Below are positions 9,978-19,700 of a stretch of DNA of 64,000 nucleotides, in pieces. Origin of the DNA: Flavobacteriales bacterium (GTDB lineage Bacteria > Bacteroidota > Bacteroidia > UBA10329); NCBI GenBank assembly GCA_021739625.1, contig JAIPBJ010000005.1, forward strand, positions 1 through 64,000, read 5' to 3'. Position 1 is the first letter of the stretch. Each line of letters starts with the position of its first letter. The position numbers and the translations under genes are program-made. Below the pieces are notes generated by a model. It was not told the origin of the DNA. It ran no database searches and saw only the letters and a program-made list of their open reading frames with translations.

Positions 9978-10921
9978 CAGTCCTTTCCCGTTCGTATTTC
10001 CTTTTCCCTGATAAGATACAGCGGTCGCTGTTTCACGTTGTTGCTTATTCTGCCGATGTACTCCCCGATGATGCCTACTGCGATGAGTTGGATCCCTCCG
10101 ATGAAGAGCACACTGAGCATCAGCGATGTCCAACCCGGTTCATAGACCTTCCAAACGAACCGCGACCAGAGCGCATAAATCATCAGCACAAAGGAAATGA
10201 ATGATACCAAGAAACCCGATATGGTCGCCACTTTGAGTGGAAGATCGGAAAACGAGGTGATTCCGTCCAGCGCAAAGCCGATCATCTTGCGGTAGGTGTA
10301 GCCCGTGTCACCGGCCTCCCGTGCGGCCCGGTCATACGCAACAGAGGTCTGACTGAAGCCCATCCATGCGATCTGTCCTCTCAGGAACTTCTCGCGTTCG
10401 GGCATCTGACGCAGCACCTCGACCACCCTGCGCGACACCACACGGAAATCGCCCGTGTCCACGGGGATGTCCACCGATGTGATACGCGACAGCAGACGGT
10501 AGAACAGAGAGGCGGTCCAGCGTTTCATGGTGCTTTCGCCCGCCCTTGCCCTACGTTTGGCATAGACCACGTCATGGCCCTCGTCCATTCTGAGGAGCAT
10601 TTCGGGTATGAGTTCTGGCGGATCCTGCAGATCGCAGTCGATGATGATGACACGGTCGCCCGCTGCATGGTCGAGCCCAGCGCACACGGCCACCTGATGC
10701 CCGAAATTGCGGCTCAGGTCAAGGTAGCTCACATGCGGGTCGGCCGCTGCCAGACCTTTGATGATGGGAAGGCTGCGGTCGCTGCTGCCGTCATTCACAA
10801 AGAGGATCTCATGGTCGTCAGAGCCAGAAGAGACCTGTTGCAGCACCGCAGACAGCCGCTGATGGATGGCAGCAAGGTTGCCCTCTTCGTTGTAAACAGG
10901 TATGACGGTGCTGATGCGCAT
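9977..10921 (-). CDS. GT2 glycosyltransferase with two C-terminal membrane helices (GtrB/ArnC-like)
   Basis: 314 aa from ATG 10921, where the fold begins (MRISTVIPVYNEEGN); upstream in-frame residues look non-coding. Motifs: ILFVNDGSSDRS, LDLSRNFGHQVAV, and IIDCDLQDPPE (DxD/QDPPE), diagnostic of the GtrB/ArnC/DPM1 clade. Two hydrophobic helices follow near residues 235-300, ending in GEYIGRI. Family members load glucose or a modified sugar onto undecaprenyl phosphate for extracytoplasmic GT-C enzymes. It is the first gene of the leftward operon running to 4460 and is divergent from the TonB receptor. Confidence 0.88.
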   Translation of the reverse strand: MRISTVIPVYNEEGNLAAIHQRLSAVLQQVSSGSDDHEILFVNDGSSDRSLPIIKGLAAADPHVSYLDLSRNFGHQVAVCAGLDHAAGDRVIIIDCDLQDPPELIPEMLLRMDEGHDVVYAKRRARAGESTMKRWTASLFYRLLSRITSVDIPVDTGDFRVVSRRVVEVLRQMPEREKFLRGQIAWMGFSQTSVAYDRAAREAGDTGYTYRKMIGFALDGITSFSDLPLKVATISGFLVSFISFVLMIYALWSRFVWKVYEPGWTSLMLSVLFIGGIQLIAVGIIGEYIGRISNNVKQRPLYLIREKEIRTGKD

Positions 10922-11024
10922 GGCGTGCAGCAAATAACGGGGATTATGGTGATGCGGAAAAATGGCTGACAACTATATGGAGCATCCGCTTATGACATCT
11001 TGTCAACTCTTGACCTTTGATCTA

Positions 11025-11054
11025 TTGCATGAATTGGACACATCCTTACTTTCG
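11025..11054 (+). promoter_or_regulatory. Promoter of the TonB receptor gene
   Basis: TTG (11025-11027), a 19-bp spacer and TACTTTCG (11047-11054) match the Bacteroidota sigma consensus at all but one position. The ATG lies 20 bp downstream of the -7 element. Confidence 0.55.
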
Positions 11055-11074
11055 TCCCCGCCCAATCCATTAAC

Positions 11075-13363
11075 ATGAGATTAAAACTACTCCTGTCCTT
11101 GACGCTGACGGTTATGTGTCAGGGCCTTGTGGCACAGACCATTTCTGGCAAGGTCACAGACCGGTCCAACGGAGAGACCCTTCCCGGGGTCAATATCGTG
11201 GCCACCGATGGCCGTGGCACGGTGACTGACCTGAACGGGGCATACGAACTTCCTTTGAAGGCGGGCAGTCATGAGATCACCTTCAGCTTCATAGGTTACG
11301 AGAAGGTGACCCGCCATGTGACGCTCATCGAGAACCAGCAACTTGTACTGAGCATCAAAATGGGCATCGAGAGCCGCACCATGGACGTGGTGGTGGTGAG
11401 CGGAAGCCGATATGAGAAGAACATCAGTCAGGAAATGGTGACCATTGATGTGGTTCAGAACTATATCATTGAGAATACCGCAGCTCCCGATCTGAAAGCG
11501 GCCGTGTCGCGCGTGCCCGGAGTAACGATCCTGGATGGGCAGGCATCCATCCGAGGTGGCAGCGGATACAGCTATGGCGTGGGCAGCCGCGTTGCATTGG
11601 TGGTGGATGACATTCCCCTGCTCACAGGCGACCTGCAGGACATCCAATGGAGCGCCATCCCCATGGAGACCGTGCAGCAGCTGGAGGTCGTGAAGGGGGC
11701 TTCCAGTTCGCTCTATGGGTCGGGAGCCATCAATGGGGTCATCAACGTGCAGACCGGTTATGCTTCAGACAAACCGGAGACCGAATTCCGCATCTATCAG
11801 GGCGTGTACACCAATCCCCGTGTTGACGAGGCCCGCTGGTGGGACAAGTCCAACGCGCCAGTGATGATGGGCGCCTTCTTCTCTCACCGCCAACGATGGA
11901 AGAACTTCGATCTGGTGGTGGGAGCACACGGAAGCTCTGAGCTGACCTACCTGCAGGCCGGGCAACGGCAGGCCTTCCGTCTCAACTTCAAGACCAGGAT
12001 CAAGAGCGAGAAGGTGCACGGACTGTCATACGGCCTCAATGCAAACGGTCAATATCAGCAGTCGGGAAGATTCGTGCTGTGGCAGAATAACAAGGAAGGC
12101 GCCTACAAACCCTTGAGCGGCACATCGAGTGAGGACAAGTACACATTTGTGAACGTGGACCCATGGGTGCAGTTCGTGCATGACAAGGCCGGTATCCACA
12201 CGCTCAGAACCCGCTATTTCAGGGTCGAAAGACGCAATGTGGACTGGGAGGACCCCTCTGTGTCCAACGTCTGGTTCATGGACTATCGGGCCCAGAAGGA
12301 ATTCAAATACTCCTTCGTGCTCAACGCAGGCCTGCAGTATCAGCACATCTGGTCCATGAGCAGCCTGTATGACGAGTTTGCAGTGACAGACAATCCTGCC
12401 ATCTTCGGCCAGGTGGAGAAGAGTTTCTGGAAACGGCTCACACTGCTGTTCGGGGCACGCAGCGAGTGGAACGTTGTGCGTGGACTTGGCACGCAGGCCT
12501 CTGGGCCGATATTCAGGGCAGGTGCCAATGTGAAAGCGGCCGAGAAGACCAACATCAGGGCCAGTTTCGGGCAGTCGTTCAGATTTGCGAGCATCGGTGA
12601 GAAATACATCAACGCCAGTCTGGGCCCCATCAGCATCTTCCCCAACCCGGACCTGCGTCCGGAACGCGGCTGGAGTGCAGAGCTGGGAGTGAAACAGGGA
12701 TTCCGCATCTCCAAATGGAACGCCATGGCCGATGTGGCCCTGTTCTGGATGGAGATGAAGGACATGATTGAGTATCCCATCGGGCTCTATGACGTGGATG
12801 GAGAGATGAAGCTGGGCTTCAAACCGCTCAATGTGAGCCGTGCGCGTGTGGCCGGTATCGAACTGGGGCTGTCGGGCGATGGCAGCATCGGACCCGTTCC
12901 GGTGAGACTCTACGTGGGCTACACTTTCAATTATCCCGCAGATCTGGAGGACGATACCACCCAGCTCAACGTGAACGTCTATATGCAGAACCTCTTCACC
13001 AGCATCAGCAATCCTGACTCACTTTCTTCGCAGAGCATCCTGAAATACCGCATCGCCAATGTGTTCAAGGCCGATCTCGAATTCGATCTCTGGAAATTCA
13101 CGCTTGGCTTCAGTTCGGAATACAACAGCTTCATGGACCGCATAGATGCCGAGTTCGAATCGCTGCTTCCCGGCATTTCAGACTATCGCGAACTCAACGA
13201 CAGAGGCATCTGGCGTATTGATGCCCGTGTGTACTATCGCATCGACAAGCGGCATTCTGTGGGCTTCGTTGGACGCAACCTGACCAACGAGTTCTTCTCG
13301 CTGAGACCGGGCATCATGGAGGCTCCGAGGAGTTTTACGATCCAGTACAAGTTGAGCATCTGA
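11075..13363 (+). CDS. TonB-dependent outer-membrane receptor
   Basis: 762 aa. Signal peptide (residues 1-20, ending GLVAQ), then a carboxypeptidase-D regulatory-like domain (TISGKVTDRSNGETLPGVNI, GYEKV). The plug domain is at about 115-240 (SRVPGVTILDGQASIRGG, VVKGASSSLYGSGAINGVI). A 22-strand barrel follows, with C-terminal strands VGFVGRNLTNEFF and RSFTIQYKLSI. It imports a TonB-energised ligand across the outer membrane. There is no adjacent SusD-like gene, so a glycan-uptake system is not indicated; siderophore, cobalamin or peptide ligands are all possible. It is monocistronic, with its own promoter, and converges on the gene at 13374. A short hairpin at 13360-13377 spans both stop codons. 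Confidence 0.93.
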   Translation: MRLKLLLSLTLTVMCQGLVAQTISGKVTDRSNGETLPGVNIVATDGRGTVTDLNGAYELPLKAGSHEITFSFIGYEKVTRHVTLIENQQLVLSIKMGIESRTMDVVVVSGSRYEKNISQEMVTIDVVQNYIIENTAAPDLKAAVSRVPGVTILDGQASIRGGSGYSYGVGSRVALVVDDIPLLTGDLQDIQWSAIPMETVQQLEVVKGASSSLYGSGAINGVINVQTGYASDKPETEFRIYQGVYTNPRVDEARWWDKSNAPVMMGAFFSHRQRWKNFDLVVGAHGSSELTYLQAGQRQAFRLNFKTRIKSEKVHGLSYGLNANGQYQQSGRFVLWQNNKEGAYKPLSGTSSEDKYTFVNVDPWVQFVHDKAGIHTLRTRYFRVERRNVDWEDPSVSNVWFMDYRAQKEFKYSFVLNAGLQYQHIWSMSSLYDEFAVTDNPAIFGQVEKSFWKRLTLLFGARSEWNVVRGLGTQASGPIFRAGANVKAAEKTNIRASFGQSFRFASIGEKYINASLGPISIFPNPDLRPERGWSAELGVKQGFRISKWNAMADVALFWMEMKDMIEYPIGLYDVDGEMKLGFKPLNVSRARVAGIELGLSGDGSIGPVPVRLYVGYTFNYPADLEDDTTQLNVNVYMQNLFTSISNPDSLSSQSILKYRIANVFKADLEFDLWKFTLGFSSEYNSFMDRIDAEFESLLPGISDYRELNDRGIWRIDARVYYRIDKRHSVGFVGRNLTNEFFSLRPGIMEAPRSFTIQYKLSI

Positions 13364-13373
13364 GCTTTGCGGC

Positions 13374-14237
13374 TCAGAAACTGATGCCGGTGCGCAGCAG
13401 GGTCGCAGAGGCAAGGATGACCAGGGCCAGCACGATACCGGACACGATCGGCCAACGTTCCCAGTTGGTCTGACGGGGAACCTGCATGGGGCCCAACAGC
13501 ATGGCACGGGCGATGGCGAAGACCAGTGCAAGACCGATGCAGGCGAAGCCCAGCACGTTGGGCACCACATTGTGGGGGAAGGTGATCGCCAGAACGATGC
13601 CCGAACCGAGCATATAGGGCAACATGATCTGATTTCTGAGAAAGACCACCCTGTTGTTCTCAGAACCGATCTGCTCGCTCGACCAGGCGGTCTGGAGGAA
13701 AGGTTTGCCCAAGAAGAATCCTGCGGCCATCAGCAACAGAACGCCCAGCGCTGCGAGGAAGGAATAAGTGGTCGGGGCATAGTACATGTAGGCCCCGAAG
13801 ACCGACAGTTCCATGCCCAGTTCGCCCAACTTCCGGAACTCGAAATTGCCCGAGAACAGCACACCCACAAGTCGCTGTGCCACCATGCTCAGGGCCACGG
13901 TGCTCGACCACAGCAGCAGCAGCCTTATGAAAATGAGCTGCTTGCGGTACACCGCATAAAGACCGTATGAGACCACCGAAAGCGATGCCATGAACAGCAG
14001 CCCGACAAGGAAGGTACGTTTGACCGCGTGGGGATACCAGAGATGACCGCTGGAATAACTGATGCCACGGAGTCGCAGCACAGGGTCGAGACCGAAATGG
14101 GCCGCAGCTGCCGCAGTAGCTCCCTGATAGGCGAGATAGAGCAGCAGATAGACCGCTGCGAACATGAAGGCCGAACCCAGAAGCTCGGGCCAGAAGAATA
14201 CCTTATACTCAGATCCGGGAGCTCCCTTTTCAGGCAT
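13374..14237 (-). CDS. Hypothetical polytopic membrane protein
   Basis: 287 aa from ATG 14237, overlapping the end of the helicase gene by 8 bp; a frame extending to 14270 is less likely. Six or seven hydrophobic segments are seen, with a polar loop (YSSGHLWYPHAVKRT) after the first. No domain is recognised. Its coupling to a UvrD helicase is probably only operonic. It may be an exporter or channel component; nothing supports a specific role. Confidence 0.7.
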   Translation of the reverse strand: MPEKGAPGSEYKVFFWPELLGSAFMFAAVYLLLYLAYQGATAAAAAHFGLDPVLRLRGISYSSGHLWYPHAVKRTFLVGLLFMASLSVVSYGLYAVYRKQLIFIRLLLLWSSTVALSMVAQRLVGVLFSGNFEFRKLGELGMELSVFGAYMYYAPTTYSFLAALGVLLLMAAGFFLGKPFLQTAWSSEQIGSENNRVVFLRNQIMLPYMLGSGIVLAITFPHNVVPNVLGFACIGLALVFAIARAMLLGPMQVPRQTNWERWPIVSGIVLALVILASATLLRTGISF

Positions 14238-16563
14238 TCCTACTTTGGCCAACGATGCGCAGTTTGGCAAATTTCAGAAGCAACTGCTTGTTGCCGGCCC
14301 CTTGGAAGAAGACCGTGGCCTTGAGGTTGGGCGCAATGCCCTCAAGGGCCACTACCTGACCTTTCCCGAATTTGTCGTGGATCACCTGTGTTCCGACCAC
14401 GATCTTGTCGATGTTGTCGCTATTGCCGGCAGAGGTGTCAACAGCCCCGTCAACCCGGCTGTCGTCATACTTGGTGAGATTCTTGGGTCGCATGGTAGGA
14501 CGTTGGTTCTGCGGAGCAGAAGGTTTTTCGGCCTTGTCGCTCCAACTGCGCGAAGGTACGGCTTTCTCTGGCAGCGGTCTGTCCTGTGCCATCGAAACGT
14601 CAAGATATTTGGCGGGGATCTCCTCAAGGAATCGGCTCGGTTCGCCATGCACCAGCTGCCCCCAACGGAACCGGCTCAAGGCATAGCTTAGCGTCACCGT
14701 CTTTTCGGCCCGGGTGAGGGCCACATAGAACAGTCTGCGCTCCTCCTCCAGATCCTGTCGTGCGCTCAGCGAGAGCTGTGACGGAAAGAGATTCTCCTCC
14801 AGACCTGCGATATGCACATAAGGGAACTCAAGTCCCTTGCTTGAATGCACGGTCATCAATGCCACACGCGGCACATCCTCCTTGTCTTTGTCAGAATCGG
14901 CATCGGTGAGCAGGGCCACATCGGCCACAAAACGGTCAAGGCTTTTGGCGTTGTCCTCCACAACCTCGTCCTCGCCCGGTGTATCCTCCACGAATTCTTT
15001 GATACCATTGAGCAGTTCCTGGATATTCTCATAGCGGCTCACACCCTCAGGGGAACGGTCGGCATAGAGGTCTTTCAGAATTCCTGATGAAGTGGCGATG
15101 CGGGTCGCCAACTCAAACGCATCCAGCTTGTGAAGTTCCACCCCGAAACTGCGGATCATGGTGCAGAAAGCATCCAGTTTGGCGTTGGTTCCCGCATTGA
15201 ACTGCGTGCCGCGCACTTTGGGGTCGGAGATCACGGTCCACAGGTCCATGTTCCAATCGTTGGCCAGCACGATGGCCCGTTCCAAAGTGGTCTTGCCGAT
15301 GCCTCGGGCGGGATAATTGACAATCCGCTTGAGGGCCTCCTCGTCCTTCGGGTTCACCACCATTCGGAAGTAGGACAGCAGGTCTTTGACCTCCTTGCGC
15401 TGATAGAAACTCTGGCCGCCATAGATCCGATAGGGGATGTTCATTTTGCGAAGGGCCTCCTCCAATGCCCGCGACTGGGCGTTGGTGCGGTAGAGAATGG
15501 CAAACTCGTCCTCCTTGGACTGGTTGTTCATCTTGGTCTCGAAGATGGAACGGGCGATCATCATTCCCTCCTCGTTGTCGGTCAGTGCCCTCATCACACG
15601 GATGGGTTCACCTTCGTCATTCTGCGTCCAGACCGTCTTCTTGAGTTGGTCCTTGTTCTGAGCGATCACGCTGTTGGCCGCGTTCACAATGTGCTGGGTG
15701 CTGCGGTAGTTCTGTTCCAGCTTGAACACTTTCACATCAGGGTAGTCCTTTTTGAAGTTCAGGATGTTCTCGATGTTCGCCCCTCTGAACGCATAGATGC
15801 TCTGTGCATCATCGCCTACCACACAGATGTTCTCAAGTTTGGCCGCCAAACGTTTCACAATGAGATACTGTGCATAGTTGGTGTCCTGATACTCGTCCAC
15901 CATCAGATAATGGAACCTGTTCTGATACTTGCTGAGAACGGCCGGGAAATCGCGCAGCAGCACGTTCGTCCAATAGAGCAGGTCATCAAAGTCCATTGCT
16001 CCGCTCTTGAAAAGTCGGTCGGAGTATTTCTTGTAGATCTCTCCCAATCGTGGTTTGGCACTCATGCGATCCTCTGCAAGGACTTGATCATTGCGCAGAT
16101 ACTCATTGGCAGAAATGAGATTGGTCTTGGCAGATGATATCCTGCTCAGCACCATGCTGGGCTTGTAGGTCTTGTCGTCCAACTGTTCCTCCTTCAGAAT
16201 GTCCTTGATGAGGTTCTTGCTGTCGGCCGAGTCGTAGATGGTGAAGTTGGACGGATAGCCGATCTTGTCGGCCTCGGCCCTCAGGATGCGTGCGAACACT
16301 GAGTGGAAGGTTCCCGCCCAGATATTCCGTGCTTCGGCCCCCACCATTGTCTCAATGCGCTCGCGCATCTCTTTCGCAGCCTTGTTGGTGAATGTAAGGG
16401 CAAGGATGCGGAACGGGTCCACGCCTTTGTTGATGAGGTGCCCCACCCGATAGGTGAGCACCCTTGTCTTGCCCGATCCCGCCCCAGCGATGATCATCAC
16501 CGGGCCTTCCGTATTCTCCACCGCCAGCCGCTGCTGAGGGTTCAATTCCTCCAGATATTTCAT
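14230..16563 (-). CDS. UvrD/PcrA/Rep-family SF1 DNA helicase
   Basis: 777 aa from ATG 16563 (MKYLEELNPQQRLAVE); the longer frame upstream lacks helicase sequence. Motifs in order: Q-motif LNPQQRLAV, Walker A AGAGSGKT, Ia TFTNKAAKEM, II VDEYQDTNYAQY, III VVGDDAQSIYAFRGA, IV KLEQNYRS, V ALMTVHSSKGLEFPYV, VI LFYVALTRAEK. The C-terminal tail ends with a KFGKGQVVALEG segment, as in PcrA. It acts as a 3'-5' helicase in nucleotide excision and mismatch repair and in clearing replication blocks. Key residues are intact. uvrD versus pcrA naming cannot be decided from sequence alone. Confidence 0.95.
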   Translation of the reverse strand: MKYLEELNPQQRLAVENTEGPVMIIAGAGSGKTRVLTYRVGHLINKGVDPFRILALTFTNKAAKEMRERIETMVGAEARNIWAGTFHSVFARILRAEADKIGYPSNFTIYDSADSKNLIKDILKEEQLDDKTYKPSMVLSRISSAKTNLISANEYLRNDQVLAEDRMSAKPRLGEIYKKYSDRLFKSGAMDFDDLLYWTNVLLRDFPAVLSKYQNRFHYLMVDEYQDTNYAQYLIVKRLAAKLENICVVGDDAQSIYAFRGANIENILNFKKDYPDVKVFKLEQNYRSTQHIVNAANSVIAQNKDQLKKTVWTQNDEGEPIRVMRALTDNEEGMMIARSIFETKMNNQSKEDEFAILYRTNAQSRALEEALRKMNIPYRIYGGQSFYQRKEVKDLLSYFRMVVNPKDEEALKRIVNYPARGIGKTTLERAIVLANDWNMDLWTVISDPKVRGTQFNAGTNAKLDAFCTMIRSFGVELHKLDAFELATRIATSSGILKDLYADRSPEGVSRYENIQELLNGIKEFVEDTPGEDEVVEDNAKSLDRFVADVALLTDADSDKDKEDVPRVALMTVHSSKGLEFPYVHIAGLEENLFPSQLSLSARQDLEEERRLFYVALTRAEKTVTLSYALSRFRWGQLVHGEPSRFLEEIPAKYLDVSMAQDRPLPEKAVPSRSWSDKAEKPSAPQNQRPTMRPKNLTKYDDSRVDGAVDTSAGNSDNIDKIVVGTQVIHDKFGKGQVVALEGIAPNLKATVFFQGAGNKQLLLKFAKLRIVGQSRNA

Positions 16564-16568
16564 AGTCC

Positions 16569-16576
16569 CAAACTTA
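16569..16576 (-). promoter_or_regulatory. -7 element abutting the helicase start codon
   Basis: TAAGTTTG on the minus strand ends 5 bp before the ATG at 16563. If used, transcription would start at or within a few bases of the start codon (leaderless mRNA). No well-spaced -33 TTG was found (nearest at 24 bp). Confidence 0.35.
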
Positions 16577-16695
16577 CGGATTTGAATGTGGACGATCGTC
16601 CAACAGGACGTGATTTCAGCCATCGGATCTTCAGCTGTTCGGCACAACCCAAGGCACCCTGTCAACGTCCATCAGAGCGGCTGATACTGCGCAGG

Positions 16696-16724
16696 TTGCG
16701 CGTTTGTCCAAATTGATAGTTTTG
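16696..16724 (+). promoter_or_regulatory. Promoter of the SprB-repeat protein gene
   Basis: TTG (16696-16698), an 18-bp spacer and TAGTTTTG (16717-16724), a full match to TAnnTTTG. The start codon at 16765 is 40 bp further on. Confidence 0.55.
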
Positions 16725-16764
16725 TTGCTTGTCTCGGCCCATGCCGAGCTTTACTTATCCTCAC

Positions 16765-19700
16765 ATGAGAAAAGGCCTACTTTCCCTTGCCATTGCTGCA
16801 TCTTCAGCGCTTTTCACAGTAGATGCGAACGCCCAATGTGGAACAACTCCTCATGCCGGTGACCTCATCATCAGCACGAACACATCACTTTCAGGAATAC
16901 ACAATGTGGCGGGAACTTTCCGGGTCCAGGCGGGAGTAACAGTTACCGTGACCCCATATTCCAGCGGTGGGTGTGGCGAATTGGTCATCAATGCAGCGAA
17001 CATTGACATCATAGGAAGCATTGTGGCGGATGGTGCCGGTTATCCGGGCGGAACAGGCGGTACAGGTTCCACAACAGGTAACAATTCAAGTGCCCTTTCG
17101 GGTTGCCTGAGCAAGGATGACTGTATGGTCGTAGAGGTGGATCCCGGTCAGCCCGGTGCGCCCGGTGGTGGTCCTGGCGCAGGGACTGCGGGGGTGGCAG
17201 GAACCCTGGGCCGTGGCCCCAAACAGCAATGCCAGAACTGGGGAGACAGTTACGGATTTGTGGCCGGTGGCGGTGGCGCTGGCGGTGCCGGAGGCGGAAG
17301 TTATGGAGGTGCGGCCCTCAATGGGGGCACAGGAGGAAGTGCAGCAGCATACAATGCCGGACTCTATTCAGGGGCGAGCATTGCCACGTGTACGTCCCCA
17401 TCAACCGGTACTGGAGGTGCAGGCGGTGGTGTCGGAGCAGGATATGGAACGGCCGCTGGGACTGATATCGCCCTTGGTTCGGGTGGTGCAGGTGCAGGTG
17501 GTGGTGGTAAAAGTGCTGGCAACGGGGCCACAGGTGGTGTGGGCGGTGCAGGTGGTGGCATCATCACCCTCAATTCGACCGGCAGTCTGTCCATTCTTGG
17601 GACCATCTCAGCACTTGGCACCTCAGGCGCAAATGGCGGTGCAGGTGGCAATGGCGGTCGGTCTTCAGACTGTTGTAGTGACGGTTGCAGCGGCTGTGAC
17701 GAGCGGACCTATTCTTCTGGTGCAGGCGGTGGAGCAGGAGCCGGTGGGGGTGCCGGTGGTGGCATCCTGATCACAGCGAATGGATTGGCCACTATCACTG
17801 GCACATTGCGCACCTCTGGTGGCAATGGAGGCGCGGGTGGTGCCGGAGGCGATGCATCGTCCTCCTCATGCAGCCACTCGGCACTCTTCTGCTCCAGCAC
17901 AGGGGGCTCGGCCACCAATGGCAATTCCGGTCAGCAGGGCGGTGGAGGTTCGGGTGGTCGGATAAAGGTTTTCACCAACCCGTGCTATGCCAACAACGTC
18001 ACCCCGACCACCTTGGTCAATGGTGGCAGCGGTCAGGGCGGTGCGGCAGGTGTGGGTACGGTCAACATTGCTTCTCTTCCGGGCGTGGTTCCGCCCACAA
18101 CAGCTTTCACTTCGGTTGATGCCCTTTGTTTCGGTGATGCCAACGGTCAGGCAACGGTCACCGTTAGCGGTGGAACTGCTCCTTTCACCTTCACTTGGCC
18201 GGTTGGCGTATCATCGACATCTACCGCCACGACCACCACAGCGACCGGTCTCGCTGCCGGCACCTATGATGTGACCGTTCAGGACAATGGTGGTTGCGAT
18301 GTGCTTCAGACAGTTACCGTGACTGAACCCACGCTGCTCACCGGTCAGATATTCGGAACCATCGATGCGGACTGCTACGGTGCGGGAACAGGAGAGGCAT
18401 CAGTTACCGGATTGGGAGGGACAGGAGGCTACTCCTATCTGTGGAATGATCCTGGTACACAGGTCACCGCCACGGCCACGAACCTGCCGTCTGGCACATG
18501 GACGGTGCAGATCACTGACGGCAACAACTGCACCGCAACGGCCTCGGTCACCATCGCTGACCCGGCCCCATTCGCGGCCACCGTATCCATCGATCAGCAT
18601 GTGAGCTGCAATGGTGCCGATGACGGTATTGCCACCGTCAATGTAGTGGGAACTCCAAGCTTTACCTTCCTGTGGAACGACCCTCAGTCACAGACCTCGG
18701 CAACGGCCGGCAACCTCCCTGCCGGAACATGGCAGGTCATTGTGGCCAGCTCGTTGACCTGCGACACCATCGTCAGTGTCACCATCACAGAGCCGGGCGT
18801 GCTTGTTCCCATTGCGGTGCAGACCTCGCAGGTGTCCTGTTCGGGCGGCAGCGATGGCGTGGCAAGCGTGACACAGACAGGCGGAACCGGGCCGTTTCTT
18901 TATCAGTGGGATGATGTGAACCTTTCCACAACAAACGTGGTGACCGGTCTGCCTATCGGCACATATAACGTCATTGTCACCGACTTCAACAGCTGTACGG
19001 CCAACGCCTCGGTGACCATCACCGAACCGTTGCCCATCAATATTGCGTTCGACATTACGGATGCGACATGCTTCGGCATGGCCAGCGCGCAGGTAACCGC
19101 GAACGTGTCTGGCGGAATTGCACCATACACTTACGCATGGAGTCCCGGTGGTCTGACAGGACAGACAGCGAATAACATCACTGCCGGAACTTACAGCGTC
19201 ACTGTGACTGACGCCAACAGCTGCATCGGCACCTTTAACAACATCATCGTAGGTCAGCCCACAGCAGTGGTCATCAACTCAACGCAGATTACCAATATCA
19301 CCTGCAACGGGGCCAATGATGGCAGCATCGCTACCACTGTGAGTGGTGGAACTGCGCCATATACCTATCAATGGAACGACCCCACCGTGCAGACCTCGGC
19401 CACGGCCACCGATCTGGGCCCCGGCAACTACGGGGTTGTGGTGCTCGATGCCAACAACTGTCCTGCCACAGCGGCCGGGCTGGTCATTGCCGAGCCTGAT
19501 GTATTGGAGGTGATTGTTAGCAGCACGACACCGATCACCTGCGAAGGCGGTGCTGACGGGGTTGCCGATGCTGCGGTCACAGGAGGAACGCTCCCGTACA
19601 CCTATTTGTGGTCTGACGGCCAGCAGACTGCAACTGCAACCGACCTGCCGCAGGGCAGCTACGTGCTTGCCGTGACCGATGCCAATGGCTGTTCAGGTTC

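Noticed and set aside
13360-13377. Bidirectional terminator between the TonB receptor and the membrane protein gene
   Set aside because: The 6-bp stem has no T-tract on either strand and overlaps both stop codons; too weak to call.
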